Positions 37,866 to 47,919 are shown, counted from the stretch's first letter. The stretch is 64,000 nucleotides of DNA from Nitrosomonas ureae (GCF_900206265.1 NZ_LT907782.1:310001-374000), one strand, 5' to 3'. Notes: generated from the letters alone by a model not told the origin. Made by a program: numbers and translations.

Positions 37866-38955
37866 GCCGATTAGTGCGATTCAGCAACATCCCGCCAAGT
37901 ATTGGCATTTACTGGATGATGGACGGATTCAATGTGATTTATGTCCGCGTGATTGCAAGCTGCACGATGGGCAGCGTGGAACGTGCTTTGTTCGCGGGCG
38001 TGTCGGTGCTGCTATGGTGCTGACAACTTATGGACGTTCATCCGGTTTTTGTGTTGATCCGATCGAGAAAAAACCATTGAATCAATTTTATCCTGGTAGC
38101 AGTATTTTATCTTTTGGTACAGCAGGTTGTAATCTCGCATGCAAATTTTGCCAGAACTGGGATATTTCAAAATCGCGGAGCTTTGATAAATTGCAGGATC
38201 AGGCCAGCCCCGAAGCAATTGCAAGCTATGCCAGGCAGTATGGCTGCAAAAGTGTTGCATTCACCTACAACGATCCAGTGATTTTTGCTGAATATGCGAT
38301 GGATGTTGCCGATGCTTGCCATGCTGAGGGTCTCAAAACAGTTGCTGTGACTGCAGGCTATATTCATGCTCAACCGCGCCGCGACTTTTTTGCCAAAATG
38401 GATGCGACCAATGTTGATCTCAAGGCTTTTACCGAAGAATTCTATGTCAAGCAAACAGGATCGCATCTACAGCCTGTATTAGATACCTTAAAATACCTGA
38501 GGCATGAAACCGATGTATGGCTTGAGTTGACAACGTTATTGATTCCCGGTTTAAATGATTCAGATCAGGAAATCAGCGCGATGAGCGAGTGGATCATTAA
38601 AGAATTGGGTACTGATGTGCCGCTGCACTTTAGCGTTTTTCATCCGGATTACAAACTGCGGGATCTACCGCAGACACCGGTTGAAACCGTAATCAGAGCG
38701 CGCGATATTGCATTGAATGCCGGGATAAACTACGTGTATACCGGAAATGTGCATTTTATCGAGGGCGATACCACTTTTTGTCCGTTCTGCAAGGGTGAAT
38801 TAATCGTGCGCGATTGGTATGAAATTAAACAATATCATTTAACGTCTGACGGACATTGCGCCAATTGTAATGCCGCAATTGCAGGTCATTATGATCAATT
38901 TTCCGCTCAATTCGGCCGACAGCGTATTCCGGTCAGAATGGGAACAGCGGTATGA
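37858..38955 (+). CDS. amrS: AmmeMemoRadiSam system radical SAM enzyme
   Basis: A 365-residue radical SAM enzyme. AAGGAG at 37845-37850 sets ATG 37858 as start rather than GTG 37852. An N-terminal zinc or cluster motif CDLCPRDCKL precedes the SAM cluster motif CNLACKFC (near residue 97); the C terminus has CPFCKGE and CANCN, a rubredoxin-like metal site. The family resembles glycyl-radical activating enzymes and pairs with MEMO and AMMECR1. The substrate is unknown. Confidence 0.95.
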   Translation: MDEPISAIQQHPAKYWHLLDDGRIQCDLCPRDCKLHDGQRGTCFVRGRVGAAMVLTTYGRSSGFCVDPIEKKPLNQFYPGSSILSFGTAGCNLACKFCQNWDISKSRSFDKLQDQASPEAIASYARQYGCKSVAFTYNDPVIFAEYAMDVADACHAEGLKTVAVTAGYIHAQPRRDFFAKMDATNVDLKAFTEEFYVKQTGSHLQPVLDTLKYLRHETDVWLELTTLLIPGLNDSDQEISAMSEWIIKELGTDVPLHFSVFHPDYKLRDLPQTPVETVIRARDIALNAGINYVYTGNVHFIEGDTTFCPFCKGELIVRDWYEIKQYHLTSDGHCANCNAAIAGHYDQFSAQFGRQRIPVRMGTAV

Positions 38956-39094
38956 CAATGCTAAGATTCGGCTGCTCCGGGAGAATTTCCAGACAAGCAT
39001 TGTAGTACAGCAATCACCAGTTAGTTACCGAATATTAGCGTTAAAGATAATATCTCTATAATTAATTATAAATAAGTAATTTTATTTATCTGTT

Positions 39095-39382
39095 TTATTC
39101 AGGTTCATCGATCATGAATTGAAAACCTGCATCATTCAAGTCATCCAGCTCTAGCGCACTATCTACCTCGGTTTCAGCTTCTAACCAATCTTGTACCATA
39201 TCGGTATCATTATTGCTAAATCCCCGTTTTTCGGCGCGGTAATAGGCTGAGGTTGCAATTGCTTCCTCGCGATCCATTAATTGATCTTTATGGGTTATCG
39301 GATTGGTCAGTATATTTCGTTCGTTTTTAGATAATTTTGTATGGGATTTCTTGCTTACCATTTCATTCAATTTGCTAGGCAT
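39095..39382 (-). CDS. DUF2934-domain small protein
   Basis: A 95-residue protein. AAGGAGAA upstream of the ATG at 39382 sets the start; the frame extends further upstream without such a site. The segment REEAIATSAYYRAEKRGFSN followed by DWLEAETEVD is the DUF2934 signature found in many proteobacterial small proteins of unknown role. The N terminus is basic (KLNEMVSKKSHTK). It stands alone. Confidence 0.85.
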   Translation of the reverse strand: MPSKLNEMVSKKSHTKLSKNERNILTNPITHKDQLMDREEAIATSAYYRAEKRGFSNNDTDMVQDWLEAETEVDSALELDDLNDAGFQFMIDEPE

Positions 39383-39697
39383 TTGAGAATTCTCCTTTAT
39401 TTTCTTGAGCAACGGGCATATCTGCTGATTACACTTCATGTTACTCATCCAATTTACCAAAGGATTGAGAAATTATCGTTGTTGCTGCAATGATGTTAAG
39501 ATCGCTGTCAAGGTACTGAATAGCGAAACATAGATTATATTTCTCGCCTTTCTTCAGACTTGCGCTCCGATGTTTTTCCACAATTTTTAGATACATAACA
39601 AAAATAAAATCAGCGTGTGTTGTCCATTGATGTGTATTTTAATAAAGGCTTTTAGTAACCGATTTGATATGAATCAATACTTGTGGAGAAAGTAAGT
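39383..39697. other. Intergenic region between DUF2934 and HTH genes
   Basis: No coding sequence is supported. The region should carry the DUF2934 promoter on the minus strand; it is AT-rich around 39590-39650, but I cannot fix a -35/-10 pair. Confidence 0.4.
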
Positions 39698-39739
39698 AAA
39701 ATACTCCGCCTGTACTTGCAACGGGGTATTTTAGGCGGA
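39698..39739 (-). terminator. Terminator of the HTH gene with interleaved stems
   Basis: AGGCGGA (39733-39739) pairs with TCCGCCT (39705-39711), and on the minus strand the stem is followed by GTATTTTACTT, a fair T-rich tail. A second pair, AAAATAC (39698-39704) and GTATTTT (39726-39732), is interleaved with the first, so a pseudoknot-like alternative fold is possible. Confidence 0.45.
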
Positions 39740-40084
39740 TTCCTTAATCCTGGATGAGGATTGTTTCTGGTAATCTTTTGAGAATTCTGTATACATTCCT
39801 AACGTAGCGCAGATTTTCTGAAATTCGCTACGGATACTAGCGGGAGATCTTTTTAAGTATGCAGCAAGAATTCGAGTATCTGTCGTTTCCAGAGTTAAAC
39901 TTGCTTCCAGTAGTTCACGCAGGAATGGTGTTAATAGTCTTTTGCCATCCAATGTTTCAATGAGGCGTGCCGCATGCATTTTTGCACGCCTTAGCTGACC
40001 CGTTTCATAAAACTGCGAGTTATTTTTGCGTCGATTTAACTGATAATTAATATTGCGTTGGGTTTCAATTGAAAGTTGTTTCAT
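39731..40084 (-). CDS. Small protein with LuxR-like helix-turn-helix
   Basis: A 117-residue protein. Residues about 50-100 (LTPFLRELLEASLTLETTDTRILAAYLKRSPASIRSEFQKICATLGMY) show the pattern of a LuxR/GerE DNA-binding domain: the initial LTPxxxxLL, a middle helix ILAAYLKRSPASIRSEF, and a final KICATLG. The usual receiver or ligand-binding domain is missing, so it would act as a stand-alone DNA-binding protein. A basic N terminus precedes it. AAGGAGCG precedes the ATG. The assignment is tentative. Confidence 0.6.
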   Translation of the reverse strand: MKQLSIETQRNINYQLNRRKNNSQFYETGQLRRAKMHAARLIETLDGKRLLTPFLRELLEASLTLETTDTRILAAYLKRSPASIRSEFQKICATLGMYTEFSKDYQKQSSSRIKESA

Positions 40085-40272
40085 CCGGAACGCTCCTTGT
40101 GTAAGGTGATAGCATCCAGGGTAGCAAAGTTATATGACAGGGATATAACAGAATGTAACCAGCTTTTTGGTATTACGAGATCCCCAGGTTGGTAAAACTA
40201 TAATGCGTGAAGTTATCGCTCTTCATTTCTGCACATGATTAAGAAACTGCGGAATTTTTTTGGAATCATGCC

Positions 40273-40308
40273 AATCAACCGGATAACGCCTAATATTCCC
40301 GGTTGATT
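40273..40308 (-). terminator. Hairpin downstream of the CBS gene
   Basis: AATCAACCGG (40273-40282) and CCGGTTGATT (40299-40308) are exact reverse complements around a 16-base loop, 16 bases past the CBS gene stop on the minus strand. A T-run (from AAAAAAA in plus orientation) lies about 15 bases further on, so the terminator match is partial. Confidence 0.45.
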
Positions 40309-40323
40309 GAAATCACTCATTCA

Positions 40324-40773
40324 TTATGGGCGATGCCGAACTTCTTTTTTCTGCTCGTATCTGACTAACTTGGCAAGATCAAGCAATGATTCGGATAACC
40401 ATTGCAGGGCATCATCTAACGTTAAAATACCAATTAATTCGCCGGCATCATCAACTATCGGCAAGCGCCGAATGGTTTTGCGGCGCATTAATTCGATCGC
40501 CTCATGTATCTCGGTGCTCTCTTTTACGGTAAATATGTCGGGTACCATAATATCGCCGACCGTGATTACTGTTTCGTCCAATTCTGTTGCCATAACTTCG
40601 ACAATCAAATCACGATCTGTGACCACTCCTACCGGCACGGCGCGGCCATTGGGTTTGTCGATTACTATGACAGCGCCCACATGAAACTGACGCATTAGTT
40701 TGGCGGCCTCTTGAACGGTTTCATCCCGTTGAATCACAATTACTTCACGATTACAAATTTCACCGATGGTCAT
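40324..40773 (-). CDS. Tandem CBS-domain protein
   Basis: A 149-residue protein of two CBS domains (about 7-60 and 75-130), a module that binds adenosyl ligands to sense energy state. Start 40773 is chosen for the AAAGGAG preceding it. Typical motifs are QRDETVQEAAKLMRQFHVGAV, VGVVTDRDLIVEV, RRLPIVDDAGELIGILTLDDAL. Stand-alone CBS-pair proteins are common in respiratory bacteria; no partner gene is next to it. Confidence 0.9.
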   Translation of the reverse strand: MTIGEICNREVIVIQRDETVQEAAKLMRQFHVGAVIVIDKPNGRAVPVGVVTDRDLIVEVMATELDETVITVGDIMVPDIFTVKESTEIHEAIELMRRKTIRRLPIVDDAGELIGILTLDDALQWLSESLLDLAKLVRYEQKKEVRHRP

Positions 40774-41485
40774 TTTATGCTCTCCTTTCATGTTATCTGA
40801 ATAAAACAGCTGCATGGATCGATTAATGCGACCAATGAACGTGTAAAAAGTTTTCTGCCTGGTAAAGATGGATATGTGGGTTTTCTATTTTTTCTAAATG
40901 AAATTTCATACGCGGAAATGTTCTTTGTGTGCTGATAGTCAGCTTTCTCTTTCTTTGAAACAACAGATTTAATTCGGACATGAAGCCGCCTCTTATTTTG
41001 ATTGGATAAAAGCCTTATTAACATGATTAATACTGCAACTACATCTTGATCGCTTTGATGATTTTGTCAAGCATTTCAAAGGTGCTTGTTTATCAATTCC
41101 AGGCTATTGTCACATACTGATTCTGTAACTTATTGGAAGGATAGAGAATGATTATTGCAGGTAAATAGATTGACACTGATTCATGCTTTTATTACGCTAG
41201 AACCACTGCATGATTCTTTCATGACCACCCTGTAATGAAGCAGAGTGGAGTGTATTGTGTCATTTCCCTCGAATTTTTATAGAGTCAGTCAGTATTATTT
41301 GAATTTCCAACAAGTGATCGCTTGTGTCTTGCCAATTCAACCAACCCAGCCAAATCAGCCATGAATTAGCTGTAATTGCCGATGATTACATTGATGAAAA
41401 TTTGCCGGAGTGAACCATAATCGTAATTATTAATCGAATCGCTCATTAACTTTGGCTTTACTTTTTACATAATAACGATTGATTT
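40774..41485. other. 712-base gap without a supported gene
   Basis: A 78-codon frame on the minus strand at 40788-41024 lacks a ribosome site and family resemblance and was not accepted. A strong GGAAGGATAGAG site before ATG 41149 leads only to a six-codon frame. I see no RNA gene or repeat here. Promoters for the CBS gene (minus) and for the gene at 41486 must lie here. Confidence 0.4.
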
Positions 41486-41935
41486 ATGTATTTCGATAAA
41501 ATCTATAAATTACAGACAGGCGTAAGTTTCAAAATTTCAACCTTTGCTTTACAAGAATTGATTGCTAACGCCATCACTAGACAAAAATTTCCTGAATTGA
41601 AAAGCATACGCAGTACCACAGATCTTCATGATTATTTATCGGTTATTGTTTGTGATGGGGTTGAGGGTTTAATTGATAGGCGGCAGCGTTGGTTAGATCA
41701 TAAGATCAAATCTGCCTTAACTGCAGGACACCCAGTTTCATTTCATAATTTCTGCAATCTTTTTTGGCGTAATCTTGATGAAGATGATCCAGATGGCGAT
41801 GAATGGCACCAATTAATGGCCAGTGATCAATTCTATTTACAATTGACCATTCTACTCAATAAATTGCGTATAGTGGAACGAAGTTTGTTGCAACATAAAG
41901 ATATTACGCCAGATTTGTTCTTAGGCTCAACATAA
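41486..41935 (+). CDS. Hypothetical protein upstream of flhDC
   Basis: A 149-residue soluble protein of no recognised family. It is helical, with hydrophobic-acidic stretches (NLFWRNLDEDDPDGDEWHQL) and a region LQELIANAITRQKFPEL that could form an amphipathic helix. No signal peptide or cysteine motif. No good ribosome site can be named before ATG 41486. It lies 490 bases upstream of flhD in the same direction, so a link with motility is only positional. Confidence 0.5.
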   Translation: MYFDKIYKLQTGVSFKISTFALQELIANAITRQKFPELKSIRSTTDLHDYLSVIVCDGVEGLIDRRQRWLDHKIKSALTAGHPVSFHNFCNLFWRNLDEDDPDGDEWHQLMASDQFYLQLTILLNKLRIVERSLLQHKDITPDLFLGST

Positions 41936-42424
41936 GAGCAGATTGAGGGAGTTAATGGTTAGAGCATTTACAAACCTGCATTGCAAAGTGAATTAATTCC
42001 CAACTAATCCTATTTAAAGTATTTTTCTATCAATATTCTCAAGATGGATAGTTCTTGGGTTCATGATATTATGAATTTTATCGATTATTCTGTGTGTGGA
42101 AATCCACAACAAATAGTGCAAGCACCTGTGTTCACTTGATTTCTGTCATTATCGGATACAGCCATAGTGTGTAAGGCTAGTTTCCGATTACCGGAGCACA
42201 AGTGACTAACGCAGTGCAAAGCCTCCTTAAGTAATAAAAAATATCAAATACTCAAATAATTACGAATCTTTTGATGTAAGGCGAATTCCTACATTGCGAT
42301 AAGAAGACTACCTAGCTTCGTTTAAGTCTAACTTCCATTTACTTCCGCTGCGCCATAATTGAAAATCTCTCCTACACGAACACGTGTTTTCGACTAAAAA
42401 TTTATTTATTTTAGGGGTGATTAA
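41936..42424 (+). promoter_or_regulatory. Long upstream region of flhDC
   Basis: 489 bases with no coding sequence. The flagellar master operon usually has a long, heavily regulated leader, and the gap is consistent with that. TTCATGATATTATGAA at 42060-42075 has symmetric TTCAT/ATGAA arms, a possible regulator site. GGGGTGA precedes the flhD ATG by three bases. No promoter can be fixed by eye. Confidence 0.45.
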
Positions 42425-42742
42425 ATGCAAACAGATCAAATGTTGGATGAAATCAGGGATATTAACTTAAGCTATCTATTGCTTGCAAAGCAAATGCTGC
42501 ATGATGATAGGGTATCCGCCATGTATCGGCTGGGTATTAATCAGGATCTGGCTGATATCCTGGATAAGCTAACTTCTGCACAGTTAATTAAAATGGCTGC
42601 CTCAAATATGCTACTTTGTCGTTTCCGTTTTGATGATCGTTTGATTGCTGAAATGTTATCCACCGATAGCCGTGAGCAATCTGTCTCTAAGTCGCATGTG
42701 GCTATTTTGATGGCCGGAAAGCCTGCAGAAGCTGTAGCGTAA
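42425..42742 (+). CDS. flhD: Flagellar transcriptional activator FlhD
   Basis: A 105-residue FlhD, which forms a heteromeric complex with FlhC to activate class II flagellar promoters. The N-terminal MLDEIRDINLSYLLLAKQML and the LDKLTSAQLIKMAASNMLLCRFRF stretch are characteristic. It lies 28 bases before flhC, so the pair is an operon. Length is normal (105-120). Confidence 0.95.
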   Translation: MQTDQMLDEIRDINLSYLLLAKQMLHDDRVSAMYRLGINQDLADILDKLTSAQLIKMAASNMLLCRFRFDDRLIAEMLSTDSREQSVSKSHVAILMAGKPAEAVA

Positions 42743-42770
42743 AAACAAGCATATAAAGAGGGTTGATCCC

Positions 42771-43307
42771 ATGCGCAATCGAAGCATTATCACCGAAGCC
42801 AAGCAAATTCAACTGGCAACTGAATTGATTCAATTAGGGGCTCGATTACAGGTATTGGAAATGAACACGGATCTGAGTCGAGAACGATTAGTAAAGTTAT
42901 ATAAAGAAATTAGAGGGGTATCGCCTCCCAAGGGTATGCTGCCTTATTCAGAAGATTGGTTTATAAGCTGGCAGCCTAATATGCATTCTTCGCTGTTTAT
43001 TAACATATACAATTATGTAATTGAAAATACAGGGATTAGTGGTATTTATGCATTAATTAAAAGTTATAGGCTCTATGATGAGCATGTTAAAGTCAATCAA
43101 TTAGAAAAGGTCTTAAGCTTAACGCGTGCGTGGACCTTAGCGCGTTTTGTTGAAAGTGGGGTGTTGTGCATAGCGCCTTGTGTAAATTGCCACGGCAAGT
43201 ATGTAGTGCATTCACTGGAAATTCATTCAAATCACGTGTGTGGTTTGTGTAATATACCTTCACGAGCAGGAAAAACTAAAAAAGCAGCAATGGCCGCGCT
43301 TCATTAA
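42771..43307 (+). CDS. flhC: Flagellar transcriptional activator FlhC
   Basis: A 178-residue FlhC, the partner of FlhD. The four zinc-binding cysteines are visible as CVNC and CGLC in the C-terminal part; KGMLPYSEDWFISWQPNMHSSLF is a conserved central segment. Good ribosome site AGAGGGTTGA before the ATG. No other flagellar genes lie in the window. Confidence 0.95.
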   Translation: MRNRSIITEAKQIQLATELIQLGARLQVLEMNTDLSRERLVKLYKEIRGVSPPKGMLPYSEDWFISWQPNMHSSLFINIYNYVIENTGISGIYALIKSYRLYDEHVKVNQLEKVLSLTRAWTLARFVESGVLCIAPCVNCHGKYVVHSLEIHSNHVCGLCNIPSRAGKTKKAAMAALH

Positions 43308-43320
43308 GATACAAAATATA

Positions 43321-43356
43321 AATCTGCTGAATTAGGTGAGCTTATTTCAGCAGATT
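43321..43356 (-). terminator. Terminator between flhC and aspC
   Basis: AATCTGCTGAA (43321-43331) pairs perfectly with TTCAGCAGATT (43346-43356). On the minus strand it overlaps the last codons of aspC and is followed by TATATTTTG, T-rich, so it most likely ends aspC transcription; it may also stop flhC read-through. Confidence 0.6.
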
Positions 43357-44535
43357 CTTCATCCGACTTAATGCTTGTTTAAGATTTTCCATTGAAGTGG
43401 CAAAAGATAGCCGCATATACCCTTCGCATCCAAACGCAGAGCCTGGAACTACGGCAACACCGGCTTTCTCCAGAAGATATTCGCTAAACACAATATCATT
43501 GGGTGTGTTTATCAGATTTTTCTCATATAACGTATTGATCGATTGACGAACATCCGCAAATGCATAGAATGCACCTTGCGAAGGTAAGCACTGCACGCCG
43601 TTTACTTGATTTAATTGTTCGGTTACAAAAATATTACGTTCTTTGAACGCTGTGACCATTGGACGGATACACGATTGATCACCATTTAGTGCCGCTTCAG
43701 CAGCTGCTTGAGAAATGGAACTGGGGTTCGATGTACTTTGTGATTGAATATTTTCCATTGCTGAAATGATGTGCGCAGGTCCGCCACAATAACCGATACG
43801 CCATCCTGTCATTGAATAGGCCTTGGAAACACCATTGAGAACTATGGTTTGGGGAAATAAATCGGGACAGGCATTGGCAATATTTCCAAATCGTTGCCCA
43901 GTTAGCATTATATGCTCGTACATGTCGTCGGTGGCAATGATAATTTTGGGGTGTTTGCGTAAAACCTCACCCAATGCTTTGAGTTCATCCAAAGTATAGA
44001 CTGCCCCGGAGGGATTGCTGGGGCTGTTGATAACAAACATTTTTGTTTTGGATGTAATGGCTGCTTCCAGTTGCTGTGCGGAAATCTTGAAATTCTGTTC
44101 GATTCCGGTACTGATAAACACAGGCTTACCTTCAGCGATTAACACAATGTCAGGATAGGAAACCCAGTAAGGTGCCGGAATAATCACTTCATCTCCCGGA
44201 TTAATTACAGACAACACCAAGTTGAAGAAGCTTTGTTTACCTCCGCAGGAAACCAGAATTTGCTTGGCGTCAAAATAAAAATTATTTTCGCGTTTAAACT
44301 TGGCGACAATCGCACTTTTTAGTCCGGGAGTGCCGCCAACAGCGGTGTATTTCGTCTGGCCTTTATTAATTGCAGCAATCGCGGCATCTTTGATATGCTG
44401 GGGCGTATCAAAATCAGGCTCGCCCGCACCCAATCCGATAATATCCTTACCTTCGGATTTAAGCTTGGCGGCACGGGCCGTAACAGCAAGAGTGGGAGAT
44501 GGTTTGATAGCTTGAACGCGACTAGAGAGTTCCAC
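43342..44535 (-). CDS. aspC: Aspartate/aromatic aminotransferase (class I, PLP)
   Basis: A 397-residue PLP-dependent aminotransferase. The PLP lysine is in NGVSKAYSMTGWRIGY, with NSPSNPSGAVY and IGLGAGEPDFDTP also typical of Ib-type aspartate aminotransferases. GTG 44535 (VELSSRV) is favoured because GAGGA precedes it at good spacing; a GTG five codons upstream is weaker. It converts aspartate and 2-oxoglutarate to oxaloacetate and glutamate. It is divergent from uvrB. Confidence 0.92.
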   Translation of the reverse strand: MELSSRVQAIKPSPTLAVTARAAKLKSEGKDIIGLGAGEPDFDTPQHIKDAAIAAINKGQTKYTAVGGTPGLKSAIVAKFKRENNFYFDAKQILVSCGGKQSFFNLVLSVINPGDEVIIPAPYWVSYPDIVLIAEGKPVFISTGIEQNFKISAQQLEAAITSKTKMFVINSPSNPSGAVYTLDELKALGEVLRKHPKIIIATDDMYEHIMLTGQRFGNIANACPDLFPQTIVLNGVSKAYSMTGWRIGYCGGPAHIISAMENIQSQSTSNPSSISQAAAEAALNGDQSCIRPMVTAFKERNIFVTEQLNQVNGVQCLPSQGAFYAFADVRQSINTLYEKNLINTPNDIVFSEYLLEKAGVAVVPGSAFGCEGYMRLSFATSMENLKQALSRMKNLLK

Positions 44536-44614
44536 AAAAAATCCTCGCACTAAAATGAATAGGCCTGCATGTTAGAATGGTACAAAAACATAATATTCAG
44601 TCGGAATTATACCT

Positions 44615-46645
44615 GTGATCGTAACCTTCCCCAATAGTCCGTTCAAATTACATCAAGCATTTGCACCTGCAGGCGACCAACCTGCAGCTATCGCACAGCT
44701 AATTGAGGGAATACACGATGGTCTTGCATTTCAAACATTACTGGGTGTTACCGGTTCGGGGAAAACCTATACGATCGCCAATATGATCGCCCACTCAGGG
44801 CGTCCGGCAATTCTTATTGCGCCAAACAAAACACTGGCAGCACAACTTTATGCTGAGATGCGTGAATTCTTTCCGGAGAATGCCATTGAGTACTTTGTAT
44901 CTTATTACGATTACTATCAACCGGAAGCTTATGTACCGGCACGGGATCTGTTTATCGAAAAAGATTCCAGCATCAACGAGCATATCGAACAGATGCGCCT
45001 GTCTGCGACAAAATCCTTGCTGGAGCGCGATGATGCAATTATCGTGGCTACGGTGTCCTGTATCTACGGTATCGGTGATCCGGTAGATTATCATGGCATG
45101 ATTCTGCATTTGCGCAGCGGTGAGAAGATTTCCCAGCGTGATGTTATAAAGCGTTTGACCGAAATGCAATACGAACGTAATGAATTGGAATTCAAGCGCG
45201 GGGTATTTCGTGTAAGGGGCGACGTGGTGGATATTTTTCCGGCGGAAAATTCGGAAGCTGCGGTTAGGGTATCATTATTCGATGATGAAGTGGATAACTT
45301 GTCTCTATTTGACCCGCTGACTGGCCGCATGCTGCAGAAGTTATCGCGATTTACCGTCTATCCTTCCAGTCACTACGTGACGCCGCGTAGCACCACGTTA
45401 CGCGCAATGGAAACTATTAAAGATGAACTGTGCGAGCGGCTGGAATATTACTATCAGGAGCATCGTCTGGTTGAAGCCCAGCGTCTTGAACAGAGAACAA
45501 GATTTGATTTGGAAATGCTTAATGAATTGGGATTCTGCAAAGGGATTGAAAATTATTCACGTCATCTTTCCGGCAAGAACCCGGGTGAACCGCCACCAAC
45601 ACTGCTGGATTACTTGCCATCCAATGCATTAATGATCATTGACGAGAGCCATGTCACTGTGCCGCAGATCGGAGGAATGTATAAGGGTGATCGTTCACGC
45701 AAGGAGAATCTGGTGAATTATGGTTTTCGCCTGCCATCCGCCTTGGATAATCGTCCATTGCGGTTTGAAGAATTTGAAAAAAGAATGCCGCAGACTGTTT
45801 TTGTATCGGCAACCCCCGCAAATTATGAGCATCAGCACAGCGGACAGATCGTCGAGCAGGTGGTACGGCCAACGGGCTTGGTCGATCCGATAATTGAGGT
45901 GCGTCAGGTAACGACTCAGGTTGATGATCTAATGTCCGAAGTTCACTTGCGTACTGCCAGGAATGAGCGTGTGCTGGTTACTACACTCACTAAGCGCATG
46001 GCGGAAGATTTAACCGATTATTTTTCGGATCACCAAATCAAGGTACGGTACTTACATTCTGATATCGATACGGTAGAACGCGTTGAAATTATCCGCGATT
46101 TGCGTTTGGGGCAGTTTGATGTGCTGGTTGGGATTAATTTGTTACGTGAAGGTTTGGATATTCCTGAAGTTTCACTGGTCGCGATATTGGACGCTGATAA
46201 GGAAGGCTTCCTGCGCTCGGAAAGGTCACTGATTCAAACTATCGGCCGTGCTGCCCGTCATATCAACGGCACGGCCATTTTGTACGCTGAAACCATAACC
46301 AGATCCATGCGTGTTGCGATTGATGAGACAAATCGCCGACGTCAGAAGCAGATAGACCATAACGTGCAGCATCAAATTATTCCCCGATCGGTGCATAAAA
46401 GAATTAAAGATCTCATCGATGGCGTTTATAACTATGAATCATCGCAGCAAAACCTCAAAGCAGCACAAACACAGGCACGTTATGATGCCATGAGTGAATC
46501 GCAATTGGCCAAGGAGATTCAACGTGTTGAAAAAAAAATGCTCAGTGCTGCAAAGAACTTGGAATTTGAACAAGCAGCACGCTATCGAGATGAACTGAAA
46601 AGTCTGAAGAATAAATTGCTGATCGGTTTTCCTGATATGACATAA
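44615..46645 (+). CDS. uvrB: Excinuclease ABC subunit B
   Basis: A 676-residue UvrB for nucleotide excision repair. Walker A GVTGSGKT, the beta-hairpin [12 protein letters not shown] that probes damage, helicase motifs ([33 protein letters not shown]) and the C-terminal UVR motif ([17 protein letters not shown]) are all visible. GTG start at 44615. Length is normal. It shares the promoter region with aspC (divergent). Confidence 0.98.
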   Translation: MIVTFPNSPFKLHQAFAPAGDQPAAIAQLIEGIHDGLAFQTLLGVTGSGKTYTIANMIAHSGRPAILIAPNKTLAAQLYAEMREFFPENAIEYFVSYYDYYQPEAYVPARDLFIEKDSSINEHIEQMRLSATKSLLERDDAIIVATVSCIYGIGDPVDYHGMILHLRSGEKISQRDVIKRLTEMQYERNELEFKRGVFRVRGDVVDIFPAENSEAAVRVSLFDDEVDNLSLFDPLTGRMLQKLSRFTVYPSSHYVTPRSTTLRAMETIKDELCERLEYYYQEHRLVEAQRLEQRTRFDLEMLNELGFCKGIENYSRHLSGKNPGEPPPTLLDYLPSNALMIIDESHVTVPQIGGMYKGDRSRKENLVNYGFRLPSALDNRPLRFEEFEKRMPQTVFVSATPANYEHQHSGQIVEQVVRPTGLVDPIIEVRQVTTQVDDLMSEVHLRTARNERVLVTTLTKRMAEDLTDYFSDHQIKVRYLHSDIDTVERVEIIRDLRLGQFDVLVGINLLREGLDIPEVSLVAILDADKEGFLRSERSLIQTIGRAARHINGTAILYAETITRSMRVAIDETNRRRQKQIDHNVQHQIIPRSVHKRIKDLIDGVYNYESSQQNLKAAQTQARYDAMSESQLAKEIQRVEKKMLSAAKNLEFEQAARYRDELKSLKNKLLIGFPDMT

Positions 46646-46650
46646 CCCGG

Positions 46651-46998
46651 TTATTTTTTAATCTGCGTAGAAGTCACAAAAACAATCGTGCTGAATGTGC
46701 GATTCAAAGTCTTGCTGGTAAAGTTGCTCATGACCATACTTCCAAAGTAGCGGATATGGTCGCCTTTATTTACCTGAGTCGTGGGTGCGGCAATCCAGAA
46801 CTTATGTCCGCTATTCTCCAATTCCATATAGGTGTAACCGCCGGCATCCATCGTGTCAACAACAATTCCTTCATTGTCAGGCATCTTTTCTTTGGATTCT
46901 TGTGTATTCTGCGGCTCATGGTGTAAAGCCATGACACTGGAAGAATTGAATAACGAGCATCCGAGAAGGATGATGAGGGATAAAAATGAAATTTTCAT
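46651..46998 (-). CDS. NrfJ-related secreted protein
   Basis: A 115-residue exported protein; start 46998 (MKISFLSLIILLGCSLF) gives a signal peptide, cut near VMALH. The part VVDTMDAGGYTYMELENSGHKFWIAAP is the pattern of the small OB-fold NrfJ-related family, linked with periplasmic cytochrome or metal functions in some bacteria. The role here is unknown. It ends five bases from the uvrB stop. Confidence 0.7.
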   Translation of the reverse strand: MKISFLSLIILLGCSLFNSSSVMALHHEPQNTQESKEKMPDNEGIVVDTMDAGGYTYMELENSGHKFWIAAPTTQVNKGDHIRYFGSMVMSNFTSKTLNRTFSTIVFVTSTQIKK

Positions 46999-47048
46999 GA
47001 TACTCCATAGCAACGGTGTTGATCGGTGCAATATAATACACCTCGGCA

Positions 47049-47873
47049 TTATTTAGTGCCAATAGTGGAAGATAGCGATGAGTATTTATCTTGGCGTACT
47101 TTTTCAAAAAAGCAAATAGCGGCCGCCGCCGCGACATTCAGGGATTCAGTTTTACCAGGCATGGTAATAGCGATATTCAGGTGTGCTGCTTGAATCATTT
47201 CTGCAGATAATCCAGCACCTTCATTGCCAAATAGAAAAGCCGTAGGTCCAGCCAATGAAATTTCAAAAAGATTCTTCGTGGCTTGTATCGAGGTGGCGAT
47301 GACAGTTCCCGGAAACTGTTGCGCAATCTGTTTTAAGTTGCTATTTTCATAAATATGCAAAAAGAAATGTGCACCCATTGCAGCGCGTAATGTTTTGGGT
47401 GACCAGGCATCTGCGCAATGTTTTGACAGGTAGATATGGCTGGCATTGGCGGCGGCTGCCGAGCGCAATATCGAACCCAGATTTCCAGGATCCTGAATCG
47501 TTTCCAGTAGAACGCTAAGCACTTCTTTTCTGGTATGAGTTTTCCCTTGCAATGCTGGTTTTGAGATAAGCGCGAGAATTCCTGTAGGTGTCTTGACTGG
47601 AGATATTGCGCGAAATAACGAATCGCCGACAATAGTTATTTTCGGAGGTTTATATCCAAAAATTATGTCCATAAAATGTTTATTATCGGTATCTGCAAAA
47701 TAAGATTCGCTGACGATCAGATTCTCGGGCTTGCCTAATATTGAACAATGAATTTGAATGAGATGAATGCCGTCAAGGAGTGTCAGGCCGGTTCTCTTGC
47801 GATATTGCGATGATTCTTCCAGCTTGATCAGTCGTTTAATAAGCGGGTGATCGCGTGAAGTGATAACTGGCAT
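47049..47873 (-). CDS. TrmH/SpoU-family RNA methyltransferase
   Basis: A 274-residue SPOUT methyltransferase. Start 47873 (MPVITSRDHPLIKRL) fits the family; a TTG 15 bases upstream is less likely. The N-terminal substrate-binding part precedes the knot domain with motifs QDPGNLGSILRSAAA, FLFGNEGAGLS and MPGKTESLNVAAAAA. It methylates 2'-O ribose in rRNA or tRNA; the exact target cannot be set. It follows hisD on the same strand. Confidence 0.9.
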   Translation of the reverse strand: MPVITSRDHPLIKRLIKLEESSQYRKRTGLTLLDGIHLIQIHCSILGKPENLIVSESYFADTDNKHFMDIIFGYKPPKITIVGDSLFRAISPVKTPTGILALISKPALQGKTHTRKEVLSVLLETIQDPGNLGSILRSAAAANASHIYLSKHCADAWSPKTLRAAMGAHFFLHIYENSNLKQIAQQFPGTVIATSIQATKNLFEISLAGPTAFLFGNEGAGLSAEMIQAAHLNIAITMPGKTESLNVAAAAAICFFEKVRQDKYSSLSSTIGTK

Positions 47874-47919
47874 AAATAAATCCCGCAAGTATCGAAACTA
47901 TTGCAGTAAAGTTCCGCAA

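Noticed and set aside
40788..41024. 78-codon minus-strand frame upstream of the CBS gene
   Set aside because: Composition is basic and low in coding character, and there is no convincing ribosome site.
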